Below, piece after piece: positions 24,201 to 34,500 of a stretch of DNA of 64,000 nt. The translations under genes and the position numbers were made by a program. Source of the DNA: Cristatella mucedo (taxonomy: Eukaryota; Bryozoa; Phylactolaemata; Cristatellidae); NCBI GenBank assembly GCA_009760855.2, contig WPIO01000001.1, positions 11,482,001 through 11,546,000 on the forward strand, read 5' to 3'. Under the pieces are notes generated by a model, which saw nothing but the letters and a program-made list of their open reading frames with translations, searched no databases and was not told where the DNA came from. Every line of letters starts with the position of its first letter. Within the stretch, counting starts at the first letter, position 1.

Positions 24201-26163
24201 ATTTCTTAGAAAGTAGGCAGAACATAGTCCACGACCTAAAGATGGTCCACTAACGAGAGACTTTCATTTGCTTGGTAATCTGATAACGACCAAAGCAGTG
24301 CCCCTACATATCTGCGCAAACTGCTGGCTTGCAAAAACCCATCAGGTTCATTACACTTTGTTAAATGGTGATTCGTGCTCAAACAAGGTATCAACTGCCG
24401 CATTTACCACAATTTCTTCTTAACAGCAAGTCTTGGATGTTCGACTGCTGAAGTAAATTTATGCTACAACACTTTAAAGCTTCTCGAGCTTGATGAGTTT
24501 TTAGTCTAGCAAGTCCCAAGGAATGACTTGGTAAGTCCCCTAACCATGTTATTCATTTTGTTTGTTTATCAAGCATGATATTACTCAGCATTCAATCGCA
24601 TTTCCCTTTGCAGCAAATGTAAAGCGCCTAGAGAGAGATTGAGTTCTCTGAGGGCGCTTTATCAAGTGCACTATTATTATTATTAGTAAGTGACAAAGTG
24701 AAGCGAGGCAGGTTCTGTGGCAAAAACCACAATGCTCAGCATCACAAGAACGCAGGTTAATAGAAAGCAACTGATAATGATAGAAATGGTAGAAAGCAAC
24801 ACAGTGAAAGAGAGCATGCCAAAAAAACATACCCGCTATCTCGACTTTGCTGTCCGAAGTGGGCAGGTCTTCTCCACCGTCTTTTACAGCCACAGCAGGC
24901 TTCACCACCTCGCCAGCACTGCGCACCGGAGCAGACGCAGCGCTGCTGCTGGCAGTCAAAGACTGGAGTGCAAGTGAGGCCGGCTTTTTAACGGTGGCCG
25001 TCGCAGCACTGACAACGTGTAGCGGCAGCAGGCGCTTCTGAGCAGCTGCTGTTGCCTGCGGCCGACTCCTGCCGGGCATGCCGGCGACGCGCTTCCTCGG
25101 AGGCGAGCCCACGACGCGCGAGCGCGATCGGCCGCCGCCACCTCCACGGTAGGACCGGCTGCGCGAGCGCGTGTGCGATCGAGTGTGCGATCGCGTCCGC
25201 GAGCGGCCACCGCTCGTCGAACGCCTCCGAGAGTCGCTGCCACTGCTGCTGCTGCGGCCGTCACGAGACGAGCCTCTTCGGTGGCCCGACCGTTGGCGGT
25301 GGCGCCGTCTGTGCCGCCTCCGGCGCCCCTCCGAGCGTGACCGGCTGCCTCTGCTGCTGCTGTGGCTGCTGCTGGAACGTGAGCCCGATGAGCCGTCGCG
25401 CGACCGGCGGCGGCCTCCGCCGCTGGGCGAACGTGAGGACCGCGACTGCTCGGACACCGTCGAGTAGGACGAATGCCGACGTCGCCGGCGCCTGGTCGAG
25501 CGGTGTCGCGGCGTGCGGCTACCACTGCGGCTACTGCCAGAGGTGCCGCCGCCTCGGCCGGCGCTGGCGTGTCTCGAGCCGGAGCGTCCTCGGTGCCGGT
25601 GGCGTCGCCGATGGGACGACGGAGAGCGCGAGCGCCGGCTCGATCGCGAGCGGCTTCGGGCGGCGCCGCCGCTGCGGCTGCTGCCGCGTCCGGACTGAGA
25701 TTTGACCGAGCGGCTACGCTGCCGAGCTGTGGCTGTGCCCTCGGCTGCTTCTTCTTTGCACGACGGTTCGGTGCGCTTCTCTGCTTGCTGAGTAGCCGCC
25801 GTCTTAGAGGCGGAGGCTGCGCTCGCGGCCAGAGCGCCTCCGCCAGTGGCCGCTTTCGAAGCGTCAGGACTCTCAGTGAATCGGTACGATATGCCGCCTT
25901 TTCGAGCGTCCGAGTCGCTGTCACTACTCGTGTCCCACTTGGACGTGGCGGTGCCGCCGTCAATTCGACAGGATGCCGCCGCTGCAGCTTTCGTCGTCGC
26001 AGGTGAACATTTCCCGACGTTAGTCTCGGGTGACAGCTTGATGCCAGGAGACGGCTGCCTCGGCTTCGGGGCAGCATCCGGTGCTTGCTCATCCGGTGAG
26101 TGCTTTTTGCTTTCGGCAGTCAGTAGAGAGGCTGCTTCAGGACTCACCTGTAGCTCGATGGAC
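20314..26163 (-). CDS. RS-domain (Ser/Arg-rich) nuclear protein, 5' part not found
   Basis: Three joined exons on -: 26163-24833, 23555-23116 and 21261-20314, with phases 2/1/0 that match. They encode at least 905 residues. The first has KPRQPSPG, a SKWDTSSDSDSD motif, then about 215 residues of RS/SR and RRRHRHR repeats ending SPPRKRVAG. The second begins near MDDGGLVAAFAKAAYVKP and ends with a basic KRKRAAG and an Ala-rich helix. The third is AFEQRQQL..., followed by poly-His, poly-Gln and poly-Ala/Gly blocks. RS domains are typical of pre-mRNA splicing and nuclear-speckle proteins, so a splicing-related nuclear role is inferred. No RRM, cyclophilin or kinase domain is present in the part found. 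Upstream exons must exist, because the first exon starts in phase 2. Forward-strand frames overlapping it are shadows. Confidence 0.75.
21262..23115 (-). other. RS gene intron
   Basis: No gene or recognised repeat. It contains poly-G runs at about 21822-21831 and 22551-22561 and is otherwise unremarkable. Confidence 0.6.
23116..23555 (-). CDS. Middle exon of the RS gene
   Basis: 440 bases. Acceptor GTTGTTGCAG; donor CACAG then GTAAAAG. It encodes about 146 residues: a conserved-looking start (DDGGLVAAFAKAAYVKPGSS, DVAQFVPRVL), a Ser/Lys/Asp-rich middle, then KRKRAAGSQLLRQEQSLAYA, a likely nuclear-localisation cluster plus amphipathic helix. The non-repetitive start is the best piece for finding orthologues. 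I do not recognise it. Confidence 0.75.
23556..24832 (-). other. RS gene intron with LINE tail
   Basis: A forward-strand LINE tail lies at 24525-24690. The rest shows no gene or recognised repeat. Confidence 0.6.
24525..24690 (+). mobile_element. L2-type LINE 3' tail (family A)
   Basis: Truncated insertion in an RS gene intron, antisense to the gene. Carries ATCAAGCATGATATTACTC, GCAAATGTAAAGCGCC, TTCTCTGAGGGCGCT and an ATT-repeat end. Nearly identical in this stretch to copies at 18240 and 54690, hence young. Confidence 0.88.
24833..26163 (-). CDS. RS-domain exon
   Basis: 1331 bases. The donor GCGG|GTATGT at 24832 is clear. The acceptor is placed at GCTGCTGCAG (26164) because it keeps the frame open; an alternative acceptor 16 bases further in (GAGCTACAG) is possible. 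That alternative site is followed by GTGAGT, so it could also act as a donor. The RS-rich core is encoded at about 25085-25735 and includes SRTRSHTRSHTRSRSRS and poly-Arg stretches. An apparent open frame continues past the donor to 24585 but runs into intron and LINE sequence. Confidence 0.75.
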
Positions 26164-26504
26164 CTGCAGCAGCACGTGCATTTTCTCATATTACAGCGCA
26201 CTCAATTTGAGCAGGGCATCCTCAGCTAGCACCCCCGAATGACGGTCGACGCTACCCCAGTAACTAGGATCACACACTTTCAAGTGTCAGCATACAACGG
26301 TCGGCAGCTGAGGCTACTTTCACGCGACCAGATGTGACAGCTTCGAAGGCAAGCTAAAATCCGTCGCCGACAGGCCAGTCAACCGGCACCAACCACAGGA
26401 TGGCAGTGCAGCATCATGCCAGTGGAGCACGGCAGCATGCCACAAACTGTCGACTCGATGCCCCCTCCCCCTCCGTTAATGTCACCATATTGAGTCAAGC
26501 AAGC
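26164..26504. other. RS gene upstream intron, nothing recognised
   Basis: No coding exon with matching phase (ending with two bases of a codon) could be identified here. Confidence 0.5.
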
Positions 26505-26695
26505 ACAAGGCTTCACTTATGCGTGCTGACACTGTTGCATGCTACCACTAACCACACTTGCATGCTGATCCTGTGCATGTCACCCCTAAACAATCTTATT
26601 CACGTTGTTTATCAAGCTTGATACCACTCAAGTGCCTATAAAGAGAGTGAGTTCACCGAGGGCACTTTATCAAGCGTATTATTATAAATATTATC
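26505..26695 (+). mobile_element. L2-type LINE 3' tail (family A)
   Basis: Truncated copy with TATGCGTGCTGACACTGTTG, GCATGTCACCCCTAAA, CTCAAGTGCCTATAAAGAGA and an ATTATTATAAATATT end. A short internal deletion has removed the usual CCTTTGCAGCAAATG block. Confidence 0.85.
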
Positions 26696-27199
26696 GTTGC
26701 AGCTTCAAAGCTGGTTGCTCCCAAAACAGGATTCGTCAAAAATCACTTTCCTCAAGCTATTGCAGGTCGAGCAAGCTAGATCTCGAAGCTCAAATATTCT
26801 GCTTAGGGCTAATTACATTTGGCAGCAATAGAGTGACCACTGCAAAGTGAAGTAATTTGTGACAAATCCTTGCTGGGTGCCGGTCAGTGGCCCAGCCAGT
26901 CAAGTCACCTGATTTGCACACCATATAAAGACTTTGTAGCGATATTGACAGGCAACTGAGGCAGGGTGTTTGGCCTACACCAGTAGCTGACATTTTTTCA
27001 GCAAAACTCAGGCTCAGTAGAATGTGCTATAGCAGAAATGACAATGCAGAAGCTGATGGACCCTATTTCTGGCCAGACAAGGGAGGTCATTAAGAGTCGC
27101 AGTGGGACGACGTCACAATAATCGAACATACTAGCAGCAAATGTGCTTGTTTTTGGGCTGTCAATAAATAGTTGCTCATGCTTCACATAACTTAAGGAT

Positions 27200-28740
27200 G
27201 CCTGGCATTGTAGAAAACCTAGATCACTTCTTCCTCTACTTTGCCAGTAAGGTAGACAAGATTAGAGAGTACATCCTAAGGTAACAGCATCCTGATTGAA
27301 TTCATCTCCCTCATTAACACTCCTACAAGACTCCTCTACCTCAATTCCTTGCAGCACCGTCTGCATTCAAGCCTGCCACGACTGACCTAAAATTGAAGTT
27401 AATCTCCCAGTCTAAGAAGACCACTAGCCAGCCCTCTAGACTCCAGTGCTACTGTCTTACTTCTGTGATGCTTATACACCGCAGCCATGCATAACTAACA
27501 AAATAAATGTTTTTAGCATTGGGTCTGGTCCTCGTACTTGGTTTTAGAGCTAATCACTCGACCGAGTAACCATTGATTTGGGTGTATCACGATCTTCTCC
27601 GGAATGCAGACTTATGCGGAGTCTCTCTGCTTGTTTTGCTCGATCTTTCGGCAGCTTTTGATACTATCGATCAAGTCCTTCTCGAGCTCCTCTCATCTGG
27701 CCTGGGCACCACAGGCACTGCTCTGCAATGGTTTAGGTCCTACTGTTGGAGACTCAAGGGCATTTATTTCAAAGGCCAATAATCATCCGAAGAGCTTGTT
27801 AAGTATGGGGGTATCTCAGGGCTGTGCTTGGTCCGATTCTTTTCCCAATTTATACTCTGCCTCTGGCCAATGTAATCCCCAAGCTCAATCTAGGCTTTTA
27901 CTTCTACGGCGCAGCTGTATCTATACTTTGATCCCTCTCACCCTTCCACCGTATCAAATTCCCTCAACTCCCCTGAGTGTATTACTGACACCTGAATTTG
28001 GATGGCAGCAAACCTTTTCAAATCGAATGACAATAAAACCAACTTGCTAGTTTATGGGCAGACCTAGAGTGACTCAGAAAACCTATCTTTTAAGCAGCAG
28101 TTACCCCATTACACCGCTTACTGGGCCGTGATAGCCCAGGACTTAAGGTGCCTGCTCTTAACGACCAAGGTCGTGGGCTCAAATCCTGCGGTAGGCGATT
28201 ATTTATTGCCGACTGAAAGCTGAGGTGATAGTACTTTAGGCTCTTCTACCACTATACAAATGAGGCTGTTAAATCAGCTAGTATTTTTCTCTCTTGCCAA
28301 ACCTGCACGGGCTCTTAATCAAGCAGCAAAACGACCAAGATTATGTCACTACTTTTAGGTCCCTTTATTATCTTTATCACGCCTACCCATCAGAACTTCT
28401 TCACAATAAGACTAATCATTTGACTCAAATAATTTAGCTGAACCTCAAACTAACATCAAATCCTTTGGAGCCCATGCTTGCAGTTTGTATGATCCTAAAG
28501 CCTATAACTCATTCCTGACTGACGTCACGACATCCCCTGACTAAAAGAGGCTTAAAACGCCTCTTTTCGTCAAAGAATTCACTGGGTCCTCAACAATCGT
28601 CCTTTGTATGCAGGCACTATGCACACTATCACGATATAGACACAGTTCCTTTTCAGCATATGTGAAGTGCCCAGAAAGAGATATACTTCTCTGAGGGGGC
28701 TATACAATATATTATTGTTATTATCATTATTATTAAAACT
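27200..28740 (+). mobile_element. L2-type LINE, about 1.4 kb (family A), interrupted by a SINE
   Basis: Begins in the linker between endonuclease and RT (FASKVDKIRE at about 27240), continues with LFCSIF/LLDLSAAFDTIDQVLLELL (about 27620-27690), WFRSY, and a region where YADD is lost. The 3' region ends at about 28655-28735 with GTGAAGTGCCCAGAAAGAGA and an ATTATTGTTATT tail. A SINE-1 copy (28121-28292) sits inside. Frames are disrupted, so it is inactive. Confidence 0.88.
28121..28292 (+). mobile_element. tRNA-derived SINE (SINE-1) nested in a LINE
   Basis: Head GTGATAGCCCAGGACTTAAG, B box GGGCTCAAATCCTGC, body ACTGAAAGCTGAGGTGATAG, tail GAGGCTGTTAAATCAGCTAG. LINE family A sequence continues on both sides, so the SINE inserted after the LINE. 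Confidence 0.82.
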
Positions 28741-30454
28741 AGCTAGACATGGGCATCATTCAGATGTTTACCATTTGATTAAAAAAACTCACTGAGACAC
28801 ATGCTTCATCCTAACCTGCAAACGGCTCAACGAAGCCCCTTAATGACCTAAGCAATCAGCCACAAAAATGTGGCAAAATCCAAGTCCATCGTTTCTACAG
28901 GTAATTAACCGTGTACCTGTAAGCAGAAGTCTGATTTTAACTTACACTTGTTTGCATTTAGTTTCATCTATTTCTGATCCATTGCATGGCAAGTGACCAA
29001 CAGCATCCTGCAAATGAAAGTAAACATCAATACAGGTGAAATATACAAAGCCTCAGTTCACAGCTGCAGATATGCAATGGTATTATGCAAGTCCCACTCT
29101 CACCACAGAGTTCCTTCGATGCCTGACAGATGAAACTTATGGTGCCCAACGACCCGAATTCATACTAAACTACTGGCATTGAAAAGAATACCGGGGATTG
29201 TAACACTTGGTTTAATTATTTTATTTTCCAATGGTGCATCGAGCGAGTCCAGATATAAGAATAGTCTCATAAGGTTCATCTGACTCTTGATTAATAAAGT
29301 CGGACACCAAGAACTTCTGGAGATGGGTCGCTTCAATGGCTCGGTACAAGGCATGGCCATGTATTGTTACCTGAAGAGTAAGACACTGGCTATCAGCTTG
29401 ATGTATGAGTTGCTGCAATTATTAATAACTGCAACAGGATGTATGTTTGCTTGGAGGGTGGCTATTTTTTCAGTGCCTAGTCTATGAACAGGGCTTTCTC
29501 ACATGGTTAACCTAACAGTATTGGGTAATACAGTTAGCAAGTACGTCAGTCCCAGCACTCACGTGGTTGTCACACAGAGCAGCAAGAAGGCTCACAACAT
29601 AACCCCAGTCACCACGAAGTGTTACAAGTCCTTATAAACAAATCATATATACTATTATCTGCAGCTGGTATAACTGGTCACCGTGGCTGGTTTAGAATTT
29701 AGACTGTTAGTTCATACCGATTGGTCACACGATAACTTGGAAACAAGCTCACCAAAAGCTAGACCAGAGATATGAAGGAGTGGAACCCTTCACAGTATAA
29801 AAATACAGTCCTAATAACAATTGCAATAATAATATGTTGGTATAGCATACTAAGAGAATGACATATTAGGCACCTTATACACGCACAACAAAGTGTTATA
29901 TAATGCTCAGGCACAGTGAACGTCCTGTACACTGACAGTTAAGCAGGCATTAAGTAAGATAGTATAAAGTAAGATTGTCCAAAAAACCTTCATGTCTCCT
30001 ACTTAAAGAAGCTGCAATCATGCAATCAAATGTAAATTACAAAAAGTAGCCAATCATGAGATTAAGATGATCAAGACAACTATAACATTATGCATGTACC
30101 GATCTAGGGCACAATTTCTGCCAAACACAAGTAGCATTGGCAGAAAGCCAGAGGCAGAACCAAGGTTTTTCATCTGGGGAGCAAGACCAGAATTTTTTCT
30201 ATAGATAGCAAGAGCTGCAAGATTTTCATGTACGCAGGGTTAGATCAGCAATTAATAAAAGATCACAGTGCAAAACAATAGTGTGTTAGACATGAACTCA
30301 GCGGTTACTCACTGAGTGGAATCAAGACATTATTTTGTCCTTAGTGACGGTTGGGGGAGGAGGTGTAGGAATAGGGGGCAGCCCAGGTCGGCCGTAGAGG
30401 GGCACATGACCCTCAACAACATGGCTCCGCCACTGTAGAAAACCGTACACATTC
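28741..30454. other. No gene recognised
   Basis: AT-rich sequence between genes or inside an upstream RS gene intron. Short frames at 29160-29487 have no domain. No coding exon supported. Confidence 0.5.
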
Positions 30455-30535
30455 CTTTAAAGTGTAAGTAAAGTGCCCAGACAGATATTACGCTTACTGA
30501 GAGCACTATATATTTGCATTATTACTACTATATGC
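30455..30535 (+). mobile_element. L2-type LINE 3' tail (family A), short
   Basis: About 80 bases: GTAAGTAAAGTGCCCAGAC, ACGCTTACTGAGAGCACTAT and an ATTATTACTACTA end. Diverged. Confidence 0.65.
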
Positions 30536-32846
30536 AAGTGAAACGGCATCGCTGAATACGTGGCTCACACAACAAAAACATTCACAGTACAAGTGCCAAG
30601 CTGAGAAACAATAACAGCAATGGCTGTACGAACCTCCGGCACAGTCTCTTGCAAAACAGTAGCAGCAGGAGAACGAGGAGAATGAGATGAACCTAAAAGA
30701 CAACACCGAAAGTGTTGGAAATGATGCCCAGCACACTATTAGCATCAACTTTTGAAAGGGACCACAGCTAACTTCTTTCACCCGGTAACTTACTGTAGGC
30801 ATCCCTGATAAAATGGCTGATGCCAGCGCACTGGCACATACAAGCAGCTAGCACGGCCAAGTCCACATACAAAGCCAGGCAGCAATTTTCCTGGTCAGCG
30901 TGAAAGCGTGTAGCAATGAGCTGCTAAAGAGCACCAGGTGCCAACAAATGATTAGTAGCCAACTCACATGTCGACGTATGGTGTGTACCTTTTTAAAACG
31001 GTGCTCACAGCCATGCAGGTTGCACAACCACTGCAGGCAAATGTTACCGAGATGCCGCTAATAAACGACTGGCAACCCGAAGCAAACGTCGGTGGTGGCA
31101 AGGGTTATATTGAGCATACGCAATTGTGGAGGGCGGAGGTAGCGGCAGCAGAAGAAAACAATTAGTCACAAAAGGAAGGAGAAGCGGGCACGTTGCAAGC
31201 TGCCACCAAAGTAACCATCGTCGACTACAGCCGTGGTCTTGCTCATCTATAAGTGGCGGGCAAATGTCTCGCGCAAGCAAGTCATTCCAGCGTGGGCACG
31301 GCGGCGGCAGCATACATTATGCACAGCCTCACGTGGAAGTGGAGCATCAACTGCGGATTACCATTGTGTATGGAGCTCCGTCAACGAGCAACTAGACAGT
31401 AAGAGAAATTGCCACGTGCACGTCATTGCTTGCATGCAGTGAACATCGCAAAGGAAAACGAACGAGCTGACGTGACTCTGACGTAGCAAGCGCAGCATGC
31501 ACGAGAGCAACGAGCCCGAGAGAGCAACTATTTATCCACTGCCCGAGTCTTTGCAAGGCTCACAAGGGCTCGTACCTGTAAAACGTCCAAACAAGCAAGC
31601 CCGGATCTATAGGAGGCCAATGCGCAGGCAAACCCCCTGCTCGATTACAGAACGCTGATGAGGCAGCACATGTTGCTTCTGTGTGCCGCAGCTCAGCAAG
31701 CCAGGTGAAGCACGGAAGTGGATGGGGGGACCGTGCAAGGTGCCAGTCTCGATCACCATAAGCCGAGATGAGAATTTCAGGCAACTCAGTGATGCCATAG
31801 GACATACCTCATGCGACGTAAGCAGTGGTCATGTGAGAGGAGATAGGTGTCAAGAAAAAGACGCCAGCACATAATCGACACAGATTGGTAAAACCGGTCT
31901 TAGCACGAATGCGGAAGCAAGCAACAAGCGAAAGTGAAAGGAAGACAAGCAGGTGGTCACAACAACGGCAAAAACCGCTGCCACAAAGCCGAGTATCTGC
32001 TGGGCTCTGCAAGCAGTATCCACGAAGTGCCGCATACGTCGGCGCACGTTCATGCAAAATTAGGCACAAAAAGCCACGGGAGAAGTTATGTTTTAAGCAA
32101 CTAAGACGAGAGCTATCACCTGCCACGACTGACCTTGCCATTGGGCACCTGGCAGCAAGATCGGCAGCGCCATTCGCGCCAACCCTCGGCAAGAGTGAGC
32201 GGACCGGCCGGGCGAAGCCCGAAGCTGGCTGTCCCACCCGAGACACGAAGCTTAAAGCGGCCCTTACCATGTCAGTGTGTGCCCTAATCGGGTGGACATG
32301 ACAGCACCCAGCTGACAACACGTGGCCGGTGAGCCAATATATCTGCTTTATATCTACCGGCGAGACAAGCAAAACAGTTGCAGCAAAGTCGCACGGCAGT
32401 GAATGGCGCTGCAGATGCATCAGAAAACGCAAACGATTCGGTTCGCATTCGAAAAACCCACAGCTGCTGCTGCAGTAGCAACGCGGATGCGTGCTGCCGT
32501 TTGGACCATACATCTGCAACGCAAGCTCGGATGCAGCAGGCCAGCCACCTCCAGGCACGTGACCAGAGGCCAGACTACAATGTCGGTTACGGCCGATGCT
32601 GCACGCTAGCTGCCTGACCTGACCGTCCGTTGCCTGAACACGAGAAAACTAACCACATGAGGAGAATGCGGTGCTGAAATCACTTAAACCTTGCCGGTAC
32701 ACCCACACGCACAGGCGCCGTGCAACATACGTGCAGCACGCACTGCCACGGGATTAGCCTGACAGCTTGGCACGGCCTGCACGCGCAGGAGGCCAAGCTT
32801 GCGTGTGACGGCTGCAGTATGCTACAGACCACGGTGCGCGGCAGTG

Positions 32847-32856
<10 letters not shown>
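30536..32856. other. GC-richer unique DNA, no gene recognised
   Basis: Base composition rises over about 31000-33200, and a reverse-strand frame of 249 codons is open at 31809-32558. It shows no family match, and its composition does not look coding. The stretch could hold a promoter or non-coding first exon of the RS gene, but nothing in the sequence proves it. Confidence 0.35.

Positions 32857-32942
<86 letters not shown>
32857..32942. repeat. (GA)n microsatellite
   Basis: About 85 bases of uninterrupted GA. Overlapping frames encoding Ser-Leu or Arg-Glu are artefacts. Confidence 0.97.
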
Positions 32943-32945
<3 letters not shown>

Positions 32946-34279
32946 CTACCATGGTAAGCCACCGATGGCGCTGGTCCCACGGACCAGGAGCATGCAGCAA
33001 GCATCAGCAAAGACCCATCGGCTGTCAGCAGCAGGCACCGCCGAGCGACTGACCTTGCTTTCCGAAAGCACGACATTAAGTACGGATAGTGCTGCCGAGG
33101 TGATGAAGGCAGCGGTTTTTTTTTTGGGCGCAAAAGCATGCCAAATTACTACTGGTCTATGCAAGGTCGCCAGACGGTAACACTACTTCCAGCCAAGGAA
33201 TCTTCAGGTGCCAGCAACAGCAGCAGCGTGGCAGCAGCAGCACTACCAAGCCATTGGACAGAAAGTTCCTCTGCTCCCACCGAGAGGAAAGGTTATTGCT
33301 AAGCAGACAATGAAAATGGCCATTACAAAAAAGCCAATTATAGTCTGGGTGGCTAGCAATGAATCTGTTGCTGCACACTCACCAAGAATCTGTCAAAAGG
33401 CCAAAACATGCACCATTATACTCAGATGCAACTGAGAAAAGTCAGTGCCTCACAGAACAGCACCAGCAGAAACAATTCTAACCTAGGACAATATGATTTC
33501 TCTAGATGCAGCAGAGCATCGTTGGTGAAATGCTAAGCCAATTCAGCAGAGGCATGCCGGCTGCCCAAGGTGTAACCAGGAAGACCAAAAATACACCCAC
33601 ACAAGCAGTAGCAGTTCAGCAAGCTACTACTCACAGCTACGATTATGCTAGGTAAACATTTTTCGGAACTTTAAGGGCTGACCAATTAACTTCTGAAGTG
33701 CATTCACTAAAAGATTGCAAAAGCAGCTAGCACTAGATGCCGGCACAAGGGAATCACAATGGCAATTATAGTTAGCACAATCAACAACCCCACATAGCTG
33801 AATGCCAGAAGATAAGCCACGACCTAGATTAAGAGAACAGTACCTCAAAAAAGTTGCAGGAAAGCACATAAATCACCACGGCGACGACACGGTCTTAAAG
33901 CATTATCAAAACGAAAACACTGAAAACTTATCAAGCTTTCAACTTCGACATGAACATAAGATACTGTGGAGAGAACGTCTGCAACACTGCAACCAGTAAC
34001 TGCAGACCACTTGATAAATGCTTTACTGAATCGGAGGATTTTGTGGGGGGGGGGAGGAAGTATGATTGGGCGATCTTGACAATGAAAGACCTGGTATGCC
34101 TTTTCCGAGATGAACATTTAGCCATTTTGGCATGCTCCTCGACAGCTTTAATAGCTATTGCTATAAAGCAGGCCCCATGGCAACTTATAGCAGCTGGAGA
34201 GTTCAACACATCAATTATCCCCATCATGCCCGGAATAATTTCTGCAAATAGTTATGTAAATAGCAAATCACTGATGGCT
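32943..34279. other. No gene recognised
   Basis: Contains an A-run/T-run at about 33116-33125 and a poly-G run at 34045-34053. The reverse-strand segment 33060-33140 ends at a donor-like GCAAG|GTCAGT and could be a small exon, but I could not connect it to any gene. Confidence 0.4.
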
Positions 34280-34500
34280 GATTTAACAGAATTGTCTGCT
34301 GTAGGACTCAAACCCACGACCTCAGTCGTTAAGTGCAAGCCGAGTTTGTGGCCAGAGGTAAGGTGCTGGCGCTTCACGACCCAGGTCGAGGGTCTGAGTC
34401 TTGCATTAGGTACTTATTTATTGCAAACTGCAAGCAGGAGTGATGACGGCTAATGCCTCTTCTGCTGCTATACAACAAGGCTGTCTAATTAACAGATTTT
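34280..34500. mobile_element. Two SINE-1 pieces, head to head
   Basis: A reverse-strand head (GGACTCAAACCCACGACC, about 34305-34325) is followed within 30 bases by a forward copy with CACGACCCAGGTCGAGGGTC, a body and a degraded tail to about 34500. The heads face each other, giving an imperfect inverted repeat. Confidence 0.65.

Noticed and set aside
24956-26092. Second reverse frame of 378 codons and forward frames over the RS exon
   Set aside because: GC-rich repetitive coding sequence keeps alternative frames open; only the RS frame has matching splice phases.
31809-32558. Reverse frame of 249 codons
   Set aside because: No domain, no family resemblance, no splice context; GC-rich DNA makes such frames likely by chance.
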